A DNA stretch of 64,000 nucleotides from Stictocephala bisonia (Eukaryota > Arthropoda > Insecta > Hemiptera > Membracidae), in NCBI GenBank assembly GCA_035578905.1, contig JAQJVL010000122.1, positions 1,967,066 to 2,031,065 of the forward strand. The letters run 5' to 3'. Positions 13,195 to 25,700 of this stretch are shown piece by piece (positions within the stretch are counted from its first letter, which is position 1; each line of letters starts with the position of its first letter). Made by a program: the position numbers and the translations under genes. The notes under the pieces were generated by a model. It did not search any database and was not told the DNA's origin. It saw only the letters and a list, made by a program, of their open reading frames with translations.

Positions 13195-13347
13195 GAAAAT
13201 GTATCCAGTAATCAAAATAACACTTCCTACAATAAATTAAAAATATTACCGTATTTGTAATTGTTAACTGAATGTATTCAGAAATCAAAAAACACTTCTT
13301 ACAATAAATTAAAAACATTACTGTATTTATAATTGTTAACTGAATGA
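13195..13347. repeat. 76-bp direct duplication
   Basis: Two adjacent copies of a segment containing CTTACAATAAATTAAAAA and AATTGTTAACTGAATG. Confidence 0.85.
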
Positions 13348-16105
13348 GGAAAAAGGAAGATGTACTCTGTAATTTCATTGTGTTGTCGTGTGTAGAGCAC
13401 CTTCATTGTACGAAGTTCTAATCTAGCATCTTAAGATTAAGTCTTTGGAAACAAGATGAAACTCACAAAGCCGTGAATTGAGATAAAATATAGTATCAAC
13501 GACTTAGTTATATCAAATAAAACACTTTATTTGTGGATAAACAATACATCATATGTCAACACAAACGTCAACAATGGTTAGTAAATTACACAAAACATTC
13601 TAAAAAATTTACTATTAAATTATTAATGTTAGATATAAAATTACTATTGATTTAAATGTTTCTTTATGTAAATAATTGTGTCTGGGCATTCACATTGATG
13701 TAAACTATTGCACTTTGATGAGCGTCCATTGTGCGCGTTTATATTTCACCTGCTCTAATATGATCTTATTTTATTCTAATTACATCTTTAAACTTGCTTG
13801 TTTGATTCGAGTAGCCAATCGCCTGTAAAATGCAATTTTATTAAATCTTGACATGTTCTAGAATCTAGATTCACTTTACACCTGAAGAAGGTCAGATAAC
13901 TGGGTTCGAAAAATTGTATAAGATTCCTATAATCAAGCTATAATGTAACTGTACAATTTAATGCGATAATATAAATAAATGTTCTATATTCTCAACAGAA
14001 ACGTCTAAATAACTCTAACATGAACTAAAAAAAATATTCTAAATATTTTAGAACTAGAAATATACATTTCTAACTACTGATTATTAATAAATTTCTGAAC
14101 ACATAGTGTCACTTACTTTCAACGTTTACTTCATAATTATCACATTGTATGCATAAATATAGATCTGCTTATAATACACACTTTAAACATGACTAATACA
14201 ATAACTTTTATTACTTTCTTACAAAACAATAAAGTGACTTAATTTATGACGTCATGATTATGTACAGATAAAAACTGCAACTTAAATCATAGCTCTTTAG
14301 AACCATTGCTTATTTAGCTCGGGTGCTTATTTTGGGGAGAGACTCCTCTAGAGATAGAGTATGTAACTCAGGGGAATGGACAATCATTTATATACTTATA
14401 GATGTAGTGATTTAAATGGATTCATCATACATTCTTTCTAATTTTTCTTCTTGCATAGATACACTATCAACTAGAATATCCGCATTCACAGATATTCTGC
14501 TCTGAAAACGTTCATTTAACAAAGTTAAGAATTACTCTGAGGGAGTGGCAGAACATTTCCCCACCAAGTTAAAAAGTAATAGCATCAGACAATCTCTCAT
14601 ATAGTAAAAATCAAACTTAATATGCCGGGATCTAATCTACGGATATTTTTAAACCATATGAGAAGAAAATAACAATGATGTATTCTCCTCTTGAAAACTC
14701 GGAAACAACTATTTGAATTGCCAATCTAAAATGTTAAAAATTAAGGTTGGAGAATTTTTAACATCTTGTGTGACATGTCCCTAGGAGAACCCCTCAGTTG
14801 ATGCAGATTTGCCCGTTGCCTTTGAGTAAAAACTTAAATACGATGAAAAATACTTTGAGTTATTATTGTTAAGGAATGTTTGAATAAGCATTCATAACAA
14901 ATCGCAGTAGTTCTATGAAGTAAGTCTAAGCAGGAAAACAACTATCTAAATTACTCAGCAAATTTAACTAGTTTTAAATTGCAAGCCCTTGACACACTAG
15001 TAAGATGAAAATGTCTTGGCTATTTAGTAGTACTTGCGTAATACACCACCTACTCTCTGGTGATTCACCCAGCGCCTGATGTATATCTGTAATTTGTTGC
15101 TACTTTAAAGTTTTCCTGCTGGAAAATAAAATTGTTTAATTTAATTATGTTTTTACACTGTTACAAACTTTGTAAACTGACTTCGTTATTGGGTCAACAG
15201 AGTCTATTGATAGAGTTGTTGTACATACAAGTTGATTAACGAAGATATGCAGAAACTTTTTTACCTCATTCTAACATGTGAAAATAAGTATAAAAGTTTA
15301 TATAAACATAGGATCCATTTATGTTTCGTTAGAGAGTTATGGCCAGGGAAAGATTTTTTCCAGCATTTGATACCCTATGTTAAATAAGAGATTCCTAAAA
15401 TGTGCAAATTACATTGTTTATATGGTTTTTTGCAAAAAATATTGAATGAAAAAATAGGTTGCAGTTCTGTAAGATAAGTAGTTTTTGAGAAAACCAGTGA
15501 CAGAATGCAAAATAATTTAGTGAAACACATAATTTTTATTTTTGGCAAATGGAACTTAATTATTTCACCAATAAACATATATCATTTTTAATTATCTTTG
15601 TAAAGGATTTTATTTTGACAAAATGGTATAGTAAATAAAGTATACAGAAAGTGTATGATTGTTTAATTGAATGCATTTTTCGATTCAAGACAGTTTAAAG
15701 AAAAATTAACCAGAAAACTTTAATCTAAACTTATTCAATAAACTTATAGTAAATTTAAAATTAAAATTACTGTTTTTAAATTAAAATTCATTAATGAAAA
15801 ACCATTCCAATCAAACCATTGATCTTATCAGTTCATTCAATTGCTGTAAAACCTAATTTTAGATTACAGAATAATGATGCAGTAATTTTGTATTTCATAA
15901 GTTGGCAGTAAAGCAATAATAGCTGATAAAAATTGTGTTATTTGAATACTGTAATAGAATTGAAATTATTTTGAATGATAGGAACTAAATTTCAATTCAT
16001 GTATATGTTGTTCACTGTTTATATTCCATAATAATTGAGTTTCACTTCAAGTGACGATTTTTCTGTCCATTTGTAGTAGTTATTAACTTATTCGGTCCTA
16101 TTAAT
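13348..16105. other. Intergenic AT-rich stretch
   Basis: No gene recognised. At 13880-13917 the phrase ACCTGAAGAAGG ... GGGTTCGAAAAA resembles the CTGAAGA...CGAAA motif common at ends of retroelement copies in animals; this may be a retroelement 3' end. Confidence 0.35.
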
Positions 16106-16109
16106 ACAT

Positions 16110-16372
16110 AAATGACGTCTGCTCAATGGTTGCCATTGATGTTGAAACTACTAGAGAAGTCTGGGATGCCCATGTTAATGGTATTCAAGGTTCAGATGTT
16201 GTATAGGGAAGAGAACTCAGTGTCAGGCTTGTCTGTTAGGTGACAATCAGACCAACACTTCGTGATTCGGATTCTATGTAAAGCCATAGGTTTCTTAGTT
16301 GTCCTGGCTATTAGGATATTAATTAATACTTAGATCTCTCTAAGGAACAGTTGACTTAGTTAGTAACAATTT
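16110..16372 (+). mobile_element. SINE family B
   Basis: Reverse-complement copy of the family at 30500-30850: AACTACTAGAGAAGTCTGGG, ACAATCAGACCAACACTTCG, a box-B-like GATTCGGATTC, and TAAGGAACAGTTGACTTAG. The box B lies on the plus strand here. Confidence 0.7.
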
Positions 16373-16384
16373 ATTTTATTTTTT

Positions 16385-16740
16385 TATTTATTCATAAGAC
16401 GCTGATCGTCAAGATATGGGCGAATATGGATTTCGAAAGAGTGTGATGAGTGTAGATGAGCGAATCTAATCATTGTTACAAACTAAGGCCGACTATTCCT
16501 TAGAAAGTGTCATTAATTAATAGCCCAATGACAAATGAACAGCCGGTGATTATCAGCTGATCCTTCTCAAAATGTATTGACTCTGATTGGGATCGAACTG
16601 AGAACCTTTAGCACATGAAGCTGGTATTGAACCAACTATGCTACCGACAATGACTAAACTCACTCATTCATCTACATTCATCACACTTGTTTCGCCCCTC
16701 ATATTCGCCCATAATTTGAAGATATGCATCTTGAATAATG
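16385..16740 (-). mobile_element. SINE family A with tRNA-like head
   Basis: On the minus strand the head reads GTAGCATAGTTGG (box A) and GGTTCTCAGTTCGATCCC (box B), followed by a body shared with 29640-29935 and 11613-11795. A short inverted piece of the family tail follows at about 16660-16720, facing the other way. The element sits directly against a family B copy. Confidence 0.7.
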
Positions 16741-17284
16741 AATAATAATTGAATTAGTACTGCTTCACTCATTTTCAACTGGAGAATACGCATATATTGT
16801 GTTTATTTATGGTAAATGTGAAGGTCAATGCTTGTTTTATTTAATAAACATAATTAGAGCTGTGTTATAATCACCATAATCTTATAAGATGGCGAAGTGC
16901 AAATTACAACTTTTAGTTTATTTTACTTTATTTGAGGAAGAATTATAGAGCACTGTAAGTAGTTCCGACACCATACCCTAGATTATTGTATTACCAATTA
17001 AATTAATGATACAGCTGTAATGTATTTGGGCAGTAAAATGTTTTATTTCTAATTAGCCAGGTGGGTAGCTTCAAAAGGCAATAATTAATGGAATAACTGA
17101 TTGAGCCACACAGCTGATCAGCGGGTAATCCGTTTACAAATTTTATTCTGATAAGTATTTCTGTTGATATCAATTATTGCTATTAACAGTAACCTATTGT
17201 AAGATATTATTTTGTTTGATAATTTTCATGATTTATTGTTTTTGATCTAATGCATTGTTTAATAATGTTTATTCTGATTACATA

Positions 17285-17396
17285 TTTTACGAGATAACCA
17301 GACGTTTCGCCCATACCGTGATGTTGCACTGAGTCTCAGAGAAACCACTGAGGATGGCAAATCACAGTGTGGGCGAAAAGTCTGGTTATCTTGTAA
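17285..17396. mobile_element. Short foldback with CTGAGGA...GCGAAAAG core
   Basis: Arms begin GAGATAACCAGACGTTTCGCCC and end GGGCGAAAAGTCTGGTTATC, about 40 bp each. The inner part reads CACTGAGGATGG ... GGGCGAAAAGTC. It shares AGACGTTTCGCCCAT with the foldback at 24931-25099. Confidence 0.75.
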
Positions 17397-17508
17397 ATAT
17401 TGTAGATTTACCTTGACCGGAAAATGTTGATTCTAGATTGTCCATATTTACAATTCATTGTTGCATTTAATCAATTGTAAACTACACCCTTTCAAAGGTA
17501 AGGTTATA

Positions 17509-17509
<1 letters not shown>

Positions 17510-17546
<37 letters not shown>
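17510..17546. repeat. 37-bp poly(A) tract
   Basis: An uninterrupted run of A. It could be the tail of a retroposed copy, but the sequence before it (17400-17509) matches nothing I recognise. Confidence 0.9.
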
Positions 17547-17548
<2 letters not shown>

Positions 17549-18796
17549 TGTTAAAGATGTTATACCAAGTCAATGAAATTGATAAACCCGTATTAAAAAT
17601 AAAAATAATGTTATGTAAAAAGCAAAATGGCCAATATAAGGTGAACGAAGCAAGATAGGACTATACGTTTTATGTAATTTTCAATTCAGTTTGATCTCTT
17701 AAACCATTTGGTGAAGTTTGGTCCTGACATTTTGGGACACCCATTATATTGAACAATATAACTTCTGTATAAATATCAAATCAGCACTGATCGGAATGAT
17801 TTAATAATTATAAAACGACTGCAAATACGTGATGCTATATAAAGTGCATATAAGAGTGGCTTGTTGTGTTGTTACAAATGAAGGCAACTTTATCTGTCTA
17901 AAACATCAATTATTGTATTTGGTAAAGTGCATAAGCGTTTGAAAGAAGTAACATACTGTACAAGTTACTTTCACGAACTGTGTGTTTTGTATTCCAAGAA
18001 TATAAAAATTTAACTGAAGATGTAGAATTATGGGTTTAACGTTCATTTACTAGTGTTTAATAACATAACATGTTTACATTTACATGTATCACACTTGTTA
18101 AATTTGTCCGCTCTTTTAAGAATTTATTTAAATACTAGTTTTCATAAAATTGTAATCCATCAAAGAAAACTCTGTATGTGCAAACGCCTATAATACATGT
18201 TAACCTACCAATATTACGAATGTGAACATAGTATGCTTGGATGTTTTGTTTCTCAATCTAGTAAAAACAATTGAACGGATTTACATTAAATGTCGCACAC
18301 AGATGTTTTTATAACTAGGACTAATAATACATAATAAATCTCAATAGGAATCAAGAACTATTAAAAATAGTAAATATAACAGTTGTATGTATAATATATC
18401 TGGAATAAAAAAAAAAAAACTAACTTTACTAACAACTGTTGTTTTTTGTTATATGGTTACTTAGTAATTATAATTTTGTTATTTGTGTTGTGATCAGAAT
18501 GAATGGATAGAGGGGAAGGAAAAAACGGTGGGCCCTGAAGAGGACATTTGTATAGGGGGTGGGGCTAGAACAAAAGAGAGAGCAAAGGGAGCCCTTTGCA
18601 AATATTTAACAATAATTTCTAGCCTTCCATCTCATCACCCTCCCTGTTAATCTTAATAATTATCTTTAAACATTTGTTTGAATGATTTGAAAGTGTAAGT
18701 GTTTATAACGTAATTATTTTTGTTATACAAAATCCCTATAACTACATTATCTACAAAATATAAATGATTCTGTATGAGTTTGTTATTTTCAAAGAT
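17547..18796. other. Intergenic AT-rich stretch
   Basis: No gene or repeat recognised. A purine-rich patch (GGGGAAGGAAAAAACGGTGG) lies near 18511. Confidence 0.4.
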
Positions 18797-18962
18797 AAAC
18801 CCAACACGTACCATGGTGATGACACTCCCATCCACCCAACACGTACTATGGTGATGGCCTCCCACCCACCCAACACATATTATGGTGATGGCGCTCCCAC
18901 CTACCCAACACATACTATGGTAATGGACCTCCCACCCACCCAACACGTACTATGGTAATGAC
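18797..18962. repeat. 37-38-bp minisatellite, about 4.4 copies
   Basis: Units ACCCAACACGTACTATGG followed by TGATGGCCTCCCACC. The overlapping open frames on both strands are repeat by-products. Confidence 0.9.
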
Positions 18963-19594
18963 ATATGTCCAGTATCATTTTGTAATTAACCTTGTTTGTA
19001 TATATAACTTATATATTACTTACCATTTACTGCTACCAAAGAGGTTGGTAGTTCAACATGGATCCTGTAAGGGTTGGATGTGCGATTCATTTACTAAATT
19101 ATTATGAACTAGAATATAGTGACAAAAAAAGGAAAGTTGAGAACTCATCTTGCACTGTCAAATAGATTTGCAAGTTTGCACCAATTCTCATAATCATTTC
19201 GCGAATTCCAAACAAAGACTGTTATTATTAATATACCTTGCTAGTACAGTCATTCAACGTGGGATGTTGTTCGTTCTCCAATATAAACTTTTCTGAATAA
19301 ATCATTTTTAAAGGTTACAGCGAATTTAAGCTGTATTTATTGTTTTCTCATCGCGCTGTTGAACTACATAACGCTTTTAAGTATGATAGGTAGTTCCACC
19401 ATTAACTGTTTTAACTAGCTTGATGCATTGGAACTCGCCGACCTTCACTCATGTGACCCAATCGTTGGACAATGGACATATACTGCTGCTGTACAACTTC
19501 CTTTTAAGAATATAATGGTCGTTTAATTTTCTGTGGATTCAAAATATAAAATATGTTCATGAGAAATATTCTGTTAAAAAAATAATCAGTAGGT

Positions 19595-19600
19595 TTTATT
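19595..19600 (-). terminator. Polyadenylation signal of the NRF-6-like gene
   Basis: AATAAA on the minus strand, about 57 bases after the stop codon, the first canonical signal downstream. It implies a very short 3' UTR. Confidence 0.55.
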
Positions 19601-19656
19601 TGATAAACAATGTAAAATTATCCAAAAAAATATTTACAAAATCATAACAGGACACA

Positions 19657-19736
19657 TCACAAAGCAGATTTGGTATCTTTCAAATTAATATTTCCTATTT
19701 GTTGTTTTTCAAATAATTTTTCTTCTGAAACTTTTC
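19657..19736 (-). CDS. NRF-6-like gene, coding exon 14 (stop)
   Basis: A 26-residue polar C-terminal tail beginning GKVSEEKLF and ending in TGA at 19659-19657. Acceptor GTTCCAG directly precedes it and the phase matches exon 13. It is the only short exon found downstream that closes the frame, so it is well supported but less conserved than the rest. Confidence 0.8.
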
Positions 19737-22700
19737 CTGGAACAAAACAATGTTTCAATACTTCACATTTTTGTAAAAAGATATTAAATAAAAGTTTCTA
19801 ATGACTTCACTTTCCCCCCCCCCCCCACATACAACAACTCTTGAAGGTCCTTCCCTTGCAATACACTTTTAGTGCCCTCCTCTTTGACTAACCTACGATT
19901 TAAAAGTTTATTTTTCCCTTAAACTGTTGACAAATGAATATGAACAATTAAGGGACATAGTCAGAAAAACAGGCTTTATTGTGTTTATAAGTCTACTACG
20001 AACACAGGAATAGAGTTTGAAAATTATATATCTTATCTAAGAAATTTAAAAGAAGGGGTGGGTCATTGCTTTGACTGAACACAAAAATAACTGAATTACA
20101 AAATAACTTATAGGATATTATATTTTCAACATATTTAGTCAAATTTACCAATTACAAATTTTAGTCAAGACAAACGACCCACACAATTTAAAACTGTATT
20201 ACTAGCCCATCCATTAGTTTCATAATCAATTTATTTCAATTATAAAAGTAAATAACACAATCAACTCTATTCTTTCAAACAACAGTGAAGCTAAACGTTA
20301 CTGACTAGTACGAAGTAAAAATATCAATAGTGGCTTTATTCTTATAATAAACTACTTACATTACCAACAATTAATTAAAAATACACTTAGACAACGTTCA
20401 AATCCAAGAAATTACTTATGAGAAAAAACAGAACACTTAAATTATTTCTGCAAGAAGTGATGTCACGTATTGAATACACATGTTTATTTTATAACATGAA
20501 AAAAAGATCAATTTTACTTGTCTTATCATTACCTGGACTGTACAGCCACCTGCTGATCTCCCAGAATGGGGCTTCGATGGAGATATACAGCAGAATGGCC
20601 ACAAGGTTGCTTAGAACAATATCCGAGGAGAAATCAACAAGCTGTAAAAACCAATAAATAACATGTATAATTGATTAGGTCTTAATTTTCTGATGATCTT
20701 ATTAGTTTAAAGTTTATTGATGACATTATTTATGTTAACATTGTATTATTAATTTTCATGGTATGTTTTGGTATGAATTCTCTCTCTATACAAGAGTTAT
20801 ACATAACGGGAAAACCTAGAATGAAACTTACGGAGTGAGAACAAAGAAGGAGAATTACCTGTGGGAAGCCTCACATGTAATACTAAGGAGTGGGTACTGG
20901 AAATACTAAGGATACTGACTAATTAATACGGTTCTCATATCTTTAGTAGTACCTAAGTTGTACTGCTCCCTAGGTGCCAAATGAGCAATGACTACAGTCG
21001 ATCGACCGCCACATAGTGTGATCTACTGTAACGGCCCTCTTCAGGACAAAATCAACAATAGTTATAAAAATATAGATTCAGTTTTGTACCTTTCTAATTT
21101 TAACCTATAAATAAGCCTTAAGTAGGCTAAGCCTAATGTATGTGTATCAACATTGTTATGCTTCTACTGCAGGACAATCTTGACGTCTTTCCATTCTGAT
21201 AAATATACATTGAAGTGAAAGAGAGCAATATTTCTGGGAATATGTAAATGCTATGGCTGTGTAAGTTATGTGAAATGGCAATGACTGTATATCAGTTATC
21301 CACAAAAGTTGTCAAAATTGGCTGGAATTAATTTAGTAAATATCTAAAAACCATGAAATATACAGTAATCAGACACAATGGTGCCCAAATATGACCATAC
21401 GGTCCCTAAGGAACTTGAATAGTCATCACATCCAGTGGGGAAATTCATTGAATGATGGACGAAAAGGAGACTACCTAGCTGCACTGAAAGTAAAAACTTA
21501 AACTTGATGTTCAACATAAAGTATGTCCACATTTTCTATCCAGGCCGCTGGCATTGGGGCTATTCTCCTGACCTATATGTTTGCTCGTGTGGGCGATCTC
21601 TCACGCCAGTAGAAGAATGATCAGATTACCTTTTTGTAATGTAGTAATTTTCATTGTTATGAAGTACAATAAACACTATCTTATATCAAATTTATGATTT
21701 TATTTGACATTTGTAGGTAATAAGATTGCTTAATATATTTATATATATATATATATATGTAAAAAGAACAACACTTAGCAATCTTTTTTTGGTGTTTTTA
21801 ATGTTCAAAATCGATTTATGTCTTGAAAGACCATCATCAGTTGAAAACAGAATACAAAATTAAAAAAAAAAATTTTTTTGTATTCTGTTTTCAACTGATG
21901 ATGGTCTTTCGAGACAGAAATCGATTTTGAACATTAAAAACACCAAAAAAAGATTGCTAAGTGTTGTTCTTTTTATATATATAAATTATGATTTTAGTTT
22001 TTACAAGAAAACAAATGTTATAATCTTACAATGATTTGGATATTCCAAACAATTTGTGGGCCAGTATTATTTAGCTCTTACCATAAAATGTATATCAAAG
22101 CTATATGGCTGCTGTAACCTTGCCATATTCACAGTCTGAATGCTCATGTGAGTGAGGTAGACTCCATATGAGAGGGTGGCCAGGGGGCGGAACCCCCTCC
22201 AACTTAGCAGGTCTTTCACCCAACCTAGAACAAGGTATGGTTAGCAATAACATTGCCATATTGACTGCCAGATTTAAGATACTGTTGTGCTGAAATCATT
22301 CTTCTGAAGTATGCCAACTTTGAAGTAATTACTTGTTTAAATACAAGGAAATGAAAAGTAACTAATTGGACCCTAACTGCATGGACCTTTGTAGGTTATG
22401 AAAGTGGCGAAACTAGGTTCAAGGTACAATGGAGCAGCCTGTGCTCAAGGCGGTCTTCAATAGAGCGGAATAGTCCTCTTTCAAAAATTCAAGAGTTTCT
22501 AAGAAATGTAACGGTTTATTAAATAATATTTAAATTAAATACATCATAACATTAACTGTGAGAGTTGTTAGTTCAAAGGACGTTTTATATGTATTTTTTA
22601 AAACAAAACTATACCTATTACAATTAAATCTGTAGTTACTATTAATTCCTTATTTGAAAAATCAAACACAAAAGATACAATAAATTATTAGATTTTTCCA

Positions 22701-25700
22701 TATAGATAAGATAAGATAAGATTAGATTTTTCCATAATAGGTAAGATCCAAGATATTAGTTCATTAATATATAGCTTAACTTTGTGCAAATGAGACTTCT
22801 TGGACGACACAACCCATTTATTTCTTGAGAGACTTCTTTATCTTGCACTCCTTCATTTTTAACTTTGTGCTTTCTTTCTATCTTCCAACCATTTTTTCCT
22901 GTACTTCATGTTTTAACCTCCCAACTGACCTTCCTCCCATTTGTCTAGTCTCTTCTGAATTGTTTTCTATCCATTAGGTCTCCCTCTCTGTTATTCTGAC
23001 TTCCTCCAAATCTGTTATTTGAAAGTTATTTATTAGCATTGGATTGTTCATGACTGGTAAAAACCTACCATCCTTCTTCATTTCAGTTATCTACCCCATG
23101 TTCTTAACTTTTTCAGTATATTCAATATTTATTTAGTCATGTGTGAGTTATCTATTTTTTTGATGAGATCATGATTTTGTTATCTCCTCTTCTTAAAGTA
23201 TATAATATATTGGACTTGGGTTTTACTAATGGTTCAACGTTGTATAAATTTTAGTCATAAACTGAACAGGATGCTTTATTCAATATTCATATACAAATTC
23301 TCTACACATAACCTTCAATCTGAACACCTTACAATTAATGTATGCAAAAAACACTTAAAGCGACTTTCAGTTTAGATTTTAAAATAGTTTGTACATTTTT
23401 TTATTGTGTAATGTCAGTTAATTGTGTAATTGTGCATATGGCAGGTCATGTGAAATTTCCATATTTTTTAAAATAACAATATTTTTATATCCTTTAAAAG
23501 AATCTATATGTGAAGATTAAACTGCATGAAGTGACCTAAAAACATGATTTATTTGGTTGTCATTGAAACTTTTTATTTGTAAATAACTTTAATTTAATTT
23601 TATGTACAGTTCATTTTTCTACAAATAATATTCTAGTTAACATTGTAGTTTTAGTATGTCAACTAACAATTACAGTACAACATATTATAAAATTGTTTTT
23701 AATCCATATTATTTTTTATATATTGCTCAGTAAGAAGATGTACCTTTGATTAGCTAGGTACTTTTTTCTGTTTGAATTTTGTTTAGTTGTTTATCAAATT
23801 TTAAATATGAATATTATTAACTGGAGGCAAAGTTATAGCCTACTTGAGGTTTATTAATTTGATTAAGATGTTTACTTTTTATGAAAAACATTAATTTTTT
23901 CAAACTTCATTCACCAGTTTACATGGGTCTGCAGGCCTGTGCATGAACATTTTATTCAGCTTGTGAAGTACTGACCATTAGCTCAGTTGGGGATTCGAAT
24001 CTTTGTTTCGAATGTGAAGTCTTAGACACTGAGCCACTATGCCGACAGATATTTAAAATCTACAATATCTATACCATTCTTATAGACGTATGAATGAAAT
24101 TTGTGTCAAAATATGAGTTTACTAACAATGTAACATCATTTTGTAAAAGTAACTCTTAGAGAAATAAAATGATGCAATCTAGTAGATAATAAAAAGAGCA
24201 AGGTAAATAGAAATAAGCGATTTTGGAGGCAAGCTCTCGGCAGAGTATGCAAATTATGTATGCAACCCAATACACATATTTAGGTAGGAAAATAAAATTT
24301 CACATTTGTAATATTTGTCTAAATGTGTATTAGTAATTTTTTTGTCTGTAATCAAATTTTCAGCAGCACCCCTTTTGAAAAGCACCTGGAGCAAACTGTT
24401 CCTCTGTAGTTGCACAGTTTAGTTTTGAAATAACACTGAGAGTGCCAGTGGATGAGTGGTCAAGGTGTCAGGACTTTGAGCCTGGTTTAGAGACAGTGTA
24501 GGCTTGATCCTGGCCTTCTCTGTAAGTTTTTATTAGTAATATTCACCTTGTACTGTACTGTTTCTTCCCCTTACTCTGTCAGATGAATTACCTGCACAGA
24601 TCAGTAGTCTACGGGGAATGGGTAGAGTCAGGTTAAAAGAAGATCGGTCGTCTCCTTAAAAGAAAGGTGGATTTTATAGAGAGGCTCACATCTCATGTTA
24701 AGTCTGATTCCGCTAATTAAAACATTTACATTTATTGATTATAACCTTTATTAAATTTAAGTTTGTAATAAAGGTTATAATCAAATTGCACTGGACTGGG
24801 AATACACTGGTGATTCAACTGATATATTTATAAATGTGGCTCAGTGGCTAAGGCTTCAGATTGCAGCGGGCTAGTTCCAAAGTTCGATTCTCCTCTGAGG
24901 TAATAGTCGGTACTTAACTTGTTGAATAAACAACTAGTTCTTCCGGTGTCAACCGCGTCAAAGGACTATTTACAATATATACAGTTCCAGACGTTTCGCC
25001 CATGCTACGATGTGGCATCGTAGCATGGGTGAAACATCTGGAACTGTATATATTGTAAATAGTCCTTTGACGCAGTTGACACCGGAAGAACTAGTTGTTA
25101 ATAATGACTCCAGCCGCTTAAGCTTACGAAATAGGATTGTTGAATAAAGTTCACACACAGGCCTGCAGAACCATGTGAATTGGCGAGTGAAATTAAAAAA
25201 ATAAAATAAAAACTATTACAGGGTTTTCAATACATACATGTCTTTGAACTAAAGAACTTCAAACTTTGAAAGAAACTAATATAGTTCCTAATTGTCACAA
25301 TGTGACCCAATTTATTCAGTACAAATATCGATGCTGCATACGCTCAGCTATATTTTTAGGTATTAAATAGACTTACTCTCTTTGTTGCCATAGCAAAGCA
25401 AAATAACTCCTGCTATTCCAAGGGAAAAGACATTTCTATGGAGTGCAATGTGTAGACTGTCTAATAGAGGGGAGTATTGGTACTGGAGATTCTGGAAGGG
25501 AGCGATGCTGTAGACGGCGGCGAGACATAGGAACACAGAGATGAACCAGCACACAGCCGCAGTCACCTGGGGACCAGTAGAAGAAAAACAAAGTTTCTTT
25601 AAAATATTCACTAGCAAAACTGGATACTGACAGGAATTATGGAGTAAGAGTTAGGAAGTACAAGTAGAGAACAATTACCATACAACTGTTATTTTCCTAA

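Noticed and set aside
21330..21640. Possible retroelement protein scrap (GRWHWGYSPDLY-like reading on the plus strand)
   Set aside because: The reading is short, has stops on both sides and I could not tie it to a specific domain.
24448..24520. Possible tRNA gene (box A and box B present)
   Set aside because: No paired acceptor stem, no convincing anticodon arm, and a long non-tRNA body follows, so it was called a SINE. The same reasoning was applied at 9240, 16560, 24830, 29655 and 31150.
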